50,211 bases of DNA from positions 1 to 50,211 of the IMG/VR virus record IMGVR_UViG_3300021404_000018, one strand, 5' to 3'. Below, piece by piece: positions 47,167 through 50,211 of the stretch. Numbering within the stretch: the first letter of the stretch is position 1; every line of letters starts with the position of its first letter. This DNA comes from a virus. The notes under the pieces were generated by a model. The model did not search any database. It saw only the letters and a list, made by a program, of their open reading frames with translations, and was not told the origin of the DNA. The translations under genes and the position numbers were made by a program.

Positions 47167-47613
47167 TTAGGCTGTGGCTTTTTCGGCCGTTTCGGCGCGT
47201 TCCTTGGCCGGCGCCTTTTTGTTGCCGGTGGGGTTCCAGGTCCCGCTGGTGTCGCGCAGGAAGAAGCCCTGATCGCCGCCGCGCGGACGCCCACGACCGA
47301 TCTCGAAGAAGCCGGCCCGTTCGATGGCCGCCATGATCCGCGCCGACGACATCTGGCCGCTGTTCAGCGTCAGGAACGTGAACTTGGGCTTCATCTGCTC
47401 GCCGTTGAAGACCTGGAAGTCCGGTCGAGCGACCTCGCAGGCGTTCTTGATGGACTCGTCGAGTTCCGCGTCGGACATGCCGTTCACGGCCTTGAAACCG
47501 CTCAGGATGGACGCACCGCAGCACAGCGGCCACAGTTGACGCCGCATTTCCGACGGAAAGTCGCCATTGAAGGTGGGACCGAACGTCGAGGGGAGAGCCT
47601 TCTTGGTGGTCAT
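47167..47613 (-). CDS. GC-rich early protein, unknown (148 aa)
   Basis: The start is the ATG at 47613 in ATGA after the 36-aa membrane gene (MTTKKALPSTFG). The product has a globular middle (SEMRRQLWPLCCGASILSG, SSARIMAAIERAGFFEIGRG) and a Lys/Ala/Glu-rich tail. Strong GC-ending codon use matches the other early genes. It is the last gene of the early unit. No family recognised. Confidence 0.8.
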   Translation of the reverse strand: MTTKKALPSTFGPTFNGDFPSEMRRQLWPLCCGASILSGFKAVNGMSDAELDESIKNACEVARPDFQVFNGEQMKPKFTFLTLNSGQMSSARIMAAIERAGFFEIGRGRPRGGDQGFFLRDTSGTWNPTGNKKAPAKERAETAEKATA

Positions 47614-47720
47614 TGCATGACCCTTTCGATGATAGAGTGGATCAGATGCCATATCAATAGCCATCCAGCGGCAGATAGGGCACCAGCGAGTGTGAGTGAA
47701 AATCCCAAACTACGGAACAT
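47610..47720 (-). CDS. Tiny membrane protein (36 aa)
   Basis: ATG with CGGAG upstream. The 36-residue product is one membrane span (LGFSLTLAGALSAAGWLLIW) with a short helical end, and its stop overlaps the next start (ATGA). Small membrane peptides like this can alter host transport or exclude other phages; the function is not known here. Confidence 0.65.
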   Translation of the reverse strand: MFRSLGFSLTLAGALSAAGWLLIWHLIHSIIERVMQ

Positions 47721-47733
47721 AACGTGAACTCCG

Positions 47734-47913
47734 TTATTCAGTTATGGGGAACCAAACATCCTCGTAGTCGTAGAAAACAGCCACGTTGTACATCAGCATA
47801 AGATCAACGTGAGTTCCAAGCCACATGATGTAACTCTTGTGGTCCTTGTGGGACGTGAGGAACTCTTTGAACGACCCGTCAGGCTGCTTGCAGCGGACGA
47901 GTGCGGCGATCAC
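47734..47913 (-). CDS. Small early protein, unknown (59 aa)
   Basis: GTG start in TAGTG after the Gly/Ser-rich gene. The product (ALVRCKQPDGSFKEFLTSHK, YIMWLGTHVDLMLMYNVAVF) ends YDYEDVWFPITE and is aromatic-rich. It follows the tight overlap habit of the early unit. No family recognised. Confidence 0.7.
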   Translation of the reverse strand: MIAALVRCKQPDGSFKEFLTSHKDHKSYIMWLGTHVDLMLMYNVAVFYDYEDVWFPITE

Positions 47914-48155
47914 TAATAGTCGCCGGAAGAGCCGCCGCCCCCGAAATCACCACCACCGCCTGAGAAGTCGGACGACGACGTGTCAGAGGAAGAGGACGAA
48001 CCGGAGTCGAAGATGGACGCGACAGCCTCACCGACAGCGAAGCCAACAGCGGCGCTCGTTGCCGAGTCACCATCATCGTCATCGTCATCATCTTCGGCGA
48101 GCATGCGCCTCCGATTGAACTCTTCGTCCGTCTCACCAGCACGACGAATAATCAT
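47913..48155 (-). CDS. Low-complexity Gly/Ser-rich early protein (80 aa)
   Basis: ATG in TGATG. The N-terminus is basic then strongly acidic (RRMLAEDDDDDDDG); a short Ala/Val/Gly-rich hydrophobic stretch (AAVGFAVGEAVASIF) is followed by a Ser- and Gly-rich tail ending GGGGSSGDY. Resembles secreted or membrane-linked repetitive proteins with a DUF-type Gly-rich end. The function is unknown. Confidence 0.65.
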   Translation of the reverse strand: MIIRRAGETDEEFNRRRMLAEDDDDDDDGDSATSAAVGFAVGEAVASIFDSGSSSSSDTSSSDFSGGGGDFGGGGSSGDY

Positions 48156-48397
48156 CACTTGATCTCCGTTATGGTCACGTCGTTATTGACGCGGACCTTC
48201 CGCTCTACGCGAACTTCGTAGAGAATGTCACCGTCGTCGAAACGTTTGACGTCTTCGGGACGGATCATGTGTAAGCCGCTGCACTCGTAGTAATCGTCGC
48301 GGCCAGTGGTGTAGAAGATGTCACCACGCTTCATAGGGTCTGGCTTCACGGCGTTCGCCACCTGTTTAGCCGCTTTGTTGAGCTTCTTACCGAGCAT
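48155..48397 (-). CDS. Small basic protein with GDxFYTxGR motif (80 aa)
   Basis: ATG in TGATG after the 51-aa gene. The N-terminus is basic helical (LGKKLNKAAKQVANAVK) and the rest is beta-rich (RGDIFYTTGRDDYYECSG, DILYEVRVERKVRVNNDV), similar to a unit in the 121-aa amidoligase-cluster protein (GDIVYTKGRNKLY). Probably a small SH3-like barrel. The function is unknown. Confidence 0.65.
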   Translation of the reverse strand: MLGKKLNKAAKQVANAVKPDPMKRGDIFYTTGRDDYYECSGLHMIRPEDVKRFDDGDILYEVRVERKVRVNNDVTITEIK

Positions 48398-48552
48398 CAC
48401 AGTACCTTTCTTGCGATGAGACACAAAAGCCAGATCACATCGTTCTGGAACGACGAACGAGCCCAGTCAGTCCTCGGATCGGGACCACGCTCAATCTGAT
48501 CAAGCTTCAGCCGGACGTACTCTTCCTTGAGTTGTATCGGGTGCTTGGGCAT
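48397..48552 (-). CDS. Small membrane-anchored protein, unknown (51 aa)
   Basis: ATG in TGATG after the 209-aa gene. An N-terminal charged helix (HPIQLKEEYVRLKLDQIERG) is followed by a short hydrophobic end (DVIWLLCLIARKVL), perhaps membrane-attached. No family recognised. Confidence 0.65.
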   Translation of the reverse strand: MPKHPIQLKEEYVRLKLDQIERGPDPRTDWARSSFQNDVIWLLCLIARKVL

Positions 48553-49181
48553 CACTGCCATCCTGGAGCGTTTATGCGAACCAACGTCCGTTTACAGGCC
48601 TCAGGGAACGGTAAAGACTCGTGAAGAAAGCTCACGTTCCCGATGTACGTTTGATGGGCCTCAAGCTGAACCTCAGCGAGACTAGAAAGATCGACCTCAG
48701 AAGCGTCACCGCCGTCATGAATGGGACCATTGAACTCGCCCACAAATCCACGACAGCCCTGAATGTTAGAAGCAAGGATGATGGCCTCGGGCTCCTCGAA
48801 TGTCGCGTCCTCCCAGCGCTCAGTAGCGGCGCTATGGAAGGGTGAACGCCCAGGAGTATGAACGGGCTCAACGGGAATATGACGTGGTGTGTGACGCCCA
48901 CCGCCACCATTATGCATTGACAGCCCCGCGCTCCAATAGCCATCAATATGCACACCCGGACGGCGCTGAGGCTGTCCCGCCTGAACCACACTCTGATCGA
49001 CCATCAGGTACATGCGTTTACCGGTGTCCACGCCCAGGAGCATCTGATCAACAGTGCTCTGCCAACGCCTCAACTCAATCGGGAGGCGGAGTTCCTTCCA
49101 GAACTCAAGCATGTACACCCGTTCATGGGTGAAATGAGGGAAATGAGTGACGATGTTGCCCTCTTTGACACTTGACAGCAT
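48552..49181 (-). CDS. Possible 2-oxoglutarate/Fe(II) oxygenase-like protein (209 aa)
   Basis: ATG (MLSSVKEGNI) with AGGGG upstream. The sequence carries the metal and co-substrate pattern of double-stranded beta-helix dioxygenases: His78-x-Asp80 in RPGVHIDGYW, then His187 (SFLHESLPF) and, after ten residues, Arg198 (KRTLVRINAP). Such enzymes hydroxylate proteins, nucleic acids or small molecules. No close family was recognised, so the call rests on motif and spacing. It is the first gene after element B. Confidence 0.45.
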   Translation of the reverse strand: MLSSVKEGNIVTHFPHFTHERVYMLEFWKELRLPIELRRWQSTVDQMLLGVDTGKRMYLMVDQSVVQAGQPQRRPGVHIDGYWSAGLSMHNGGGGRHTPRHIPVEPVHTPGRSPFHSAATERWEDATFEEPEAIILASNIQGCRGFVGEFNGPIHDGGDASEVDLSSLAEVQLEAHQTYIGNVSFLHESLPFPEACKRTLVRINAPGWQ

Positions 49182-49205
49182 GATAAACCCCTATTTTGAA
49201 TGAAG

Positions 49206-49249
49206 TGAGCAGTTTACTGACATGCTCAGGTCGCACGTTTTAGCGTCTT
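49206..49249 (-). repeat. Early-region repeat element B (hairpin)
   Basis: On the leftward strand AAGACGC, ACGT, ACCTGAGCATGTC, TAAAC and TGCTCA, matching element A at 153-198. TGAGCA and TGCTCA can form a 6-bp stem over 11 nt. It lies about 25 bases before the 209-aa gene start. The remaining gap to 49326 shows only short stems and no gene. Confidence 0.65.
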
Positions 49250-49326
49250 GCTCGTGACGGCACCGATTTTAAGGCATCTGGTGCGACTACCTATCTACGT
49301 CGGCATTACCCGTTACGTGGCGGGAG

Positions 49327-49710
49327 TTACGCCGCCTTGGCGTTGAACTTGGCGGCCAGGGCCACCTTGGACTGCGCCAGATAGTTCTCGATCTCGGTGG
49401 GCGTGGCCACGTTGGTTTCGACGCAGTGGCCGTTGTGCATGGCCCACCAGTGATGGTTCTGGAGCCAGTTGCGCGTGCCGAAGTGGTACATGTCCACGAC
49501 ACGCTCGCCGACCGTCTTGCCCTCGACGTCGAAGGTCTTGACGCTGATGAACAGGTTGGACGGGCCGTTCGATGTGGGCGGTTCCGGGGCCTTGGCGGTC
49601 GCCGGCGTGGTCGTTTCGGTCTTCTGGGTGGGGATGGTGCTGATCTCAGCGCTCGGGGCGGTGCCCTCGATGGTCGTGGTCGCGCTGGCCTTGACTTGCT
49701 TGGTGGTCAT
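49327..49710 (-). CDS. GC-rich early protein, unknown (127 aa)
   Basis: The start is ATG at 49710 (MTTKQVKASA) with GGAAAC upstream; an ATG at 49722 is also in frame. The first half is disordered, rich in Thr, Pro, Ala and Glu (TKTETTTPATAKAPEPPTS type). The second half is a compact domain (FISVKTFDVEGKTVGERVVD, NWLQNHHWWAMHNGHCVETN). Codons are very GC-rich. No family recognised. Confidence 0.8.
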   Translation of the reverse strand: MTTKQVKASATTTIEGTAPSAEISTIPTQKTETTTPATAKAPEPPTSNGPSNLFISVKTFDVEGKTVGERVVDMYHFGTRNWLQNHHWWAMHNGHCVETNVATPTEIENYLAQSKVALAAKFNAKAA

Positions 49711-49884
49711 TTTCGTTTCCATAAACTGGATTGGGATTTTCTTGGCGATAACGGGTCAGCAATGCCCGCTCTTCAAAGCAAGTCAGGTTGGAAGGACCCC
49801 CCTCTTTCCCGACGAAAATATGATGCGTTGTGACGCCCAACTGGCGTTGAGCATCTCTGAGCCGTTCTAAGGGCTCTTATTTTG
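49711..49884 (-). promoter_or_regulatory. Structured leader of the 127-aa gene, element D copy 2
   Basis: Contains the second element D (49830-49855: GCTCAAC-GCCA-GTTGGGC on the leftward strand) and a CGGG/CCCG stem at about 49750-49770. A frame running through it (FEERALLTRYRQENPNPVYG) looks partly coding, but it would overlap the 127-aa gene in another phase, so I do not call it. The leader is probably regulatory. Confidence 0.45.
49830..49855 (-). repeat. Early-region repeat element D, copy 2 (hairpin)
   Basis: The same 7-bp stem and flanks as 654-682 (GATGCTCAAC and GTTGGGCGTCAC on the leftward strand) with a GCCA tetraloop in place of the 7-nt loop. Confidence 0.6.
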
Positions 49885-50157
49885 TTACTTCTCGGCCTTG
49901 ATGGCGAGATAGTTGGAGAATTCCATTTCACTCTCCCAACGAGTGTAAGGGAACGCCTTGACCACTGCATTCAGGTATTTCCCAATGCTAGGGGCGTGGA
50001 CAAGGTTCTCATAGACCTCCTCGGGAGCCCCGAGATAGGAATACAGTCCACCACTGACGAATTGGACGCCAATGGTTTGTGTGGGTTCGTGGTAGCACAC
50101 CCGAGCCACATTCGAGCTGTCAGGTGTGTCAGTCCACTTCAAATCAGGTTGTGACAT
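49885..50157 (-). CDS. KTSC-domain protein (90 aa)
   Basis: ATG at 50157 (MSQPDLKWTD) with GGGGAC upstream; an ATG at 50187 without a site is ignored. The KTSC domain pattern is clear: VARVCYHEPTQTIGVQFVS, GGLYSYLGAPEEVYENLV, SIGKYLNAVVKAFPY. The domain is common in phages and bacteria, often near RNA or DNA-linked genes, but its role is not settled. It crosses the linearisation point and belongs to the leftward early unit. Confidence 0.85.
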   Translation of the reverse strand: MSQPDLKWTDTPDSSNVARVCYHEPTQTIGVQFVSGGLYSYLGAPEEVYENLVHAPSIGKYLNAVVKAFPYTRWESEMEFSNYLAIKAEK

Positions 50158-50211
50158 AGCCGTCCCCTTGCTGTTGATAGAGCCCACGCTGACGTGGGTT
50201 CGACAAACAGT
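50064..50211. repeat. Terminal repeat, right copy
   Basis: Matches bases 1-148 with one mismatch (50085 g against 22 t). This copy keeps the Pro codon in an intact KTSC gene, so it is the more trustworthy reading. Confidence 0.95.

Noticed and set aside
49646-49840. 64-codon leftward frame upstream of the 127-aa early gene
   Set aside because: Its second half overlaps the 127-aa gene in another phase and turns His/Arg/Asp-rich; the first half overlaps element D and has only a TTG start without a site.

Overview
The window is one essentially complete genome of a lytic, short-tailed (podovirus-like) double-stranded DNA bacteriophage. Bases 1-148 recur at 50064-50211 with a single mismatch, so the map closes into a circle of about 50,063 bp (or has a short direct terminal repeat). 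The head and tail base are of P22 type (portal, coat, adaptor, gp10-like hub). The ejection proteins are laid out as in T7 (gp13, gp14, gp15 and gp16 order). The replication set is also T7-like: gp4-like primase-helicase, gp5-like polymerase, gp3-like endonuclease and a gp2.5-like ssDNA-binding protein. No integrase, repressor, tRNA, CRISPR array or phage RNA polymerase was recognised. The clear promoters are sigma70-like, so the host RNA polymerase probably transcribes the genome. TTGAC-type promoters and very GC-rich early genes fit a proteobacterial host, perhaps an alphaproteobacterium; this is inference only.

Layout: a divergent control region lies at about 2.8-3.2 kb. Rightward from it (3.2-27.1 kb, + strand) run the virion and lysis genes: terminase small and large subunits, portal, scaffold, coat, an internal terminator, adaptor, hub, several lectin-like tail proteins, GNAT-like protein, three ejection proteins, holin, SAR endolysin and spanin. 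A bidirectional terminator at 27.09-27.12 kb separates this arm from the leftward arm. All other genes are on the - strand. Around the circle they run from 2.7 kb through coordinate 1 = 50,064 down to 47.2 kb (small, mostly unknown, GC-rich presumed early genes with many intergenic hairpins). They continue from the promoter at 47.1 kb down to 27.2 kb (metabolism and replication).

The leftward metabolic arm has two parts. The first (40.4-47.0 kb) is a tightly overlapping operon coding for a class I glutamine amidotransferase, a class II glutamine amidotransferase, two glutamine-synthetase-fold amidoligases of different families, an ATP-grasp ligase and several unknown partners. This looks like a peptide- or amide-bond-forming pathway with its own ammonia supply, and it is the most interesting system here. 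The second (27.2-40.1 kb) joins nucleotide supply (ThyX, class II ribonucleotide reductase, MazG, a dATP/dGTP diphosphohydrolase-like protein, a DUF4406 protein) with DNA replication and recombination enzymes.

Other points of note: the gp10-like tail hub seems split into two genes by a 724-residue LamG-type gene. Families of repeated RNA-type hairpins lie between the early genes. The two main promoters and the replication promoter share an initially transcribed sequence. Several genes seem to lack an ATG, GTG or TTG start.
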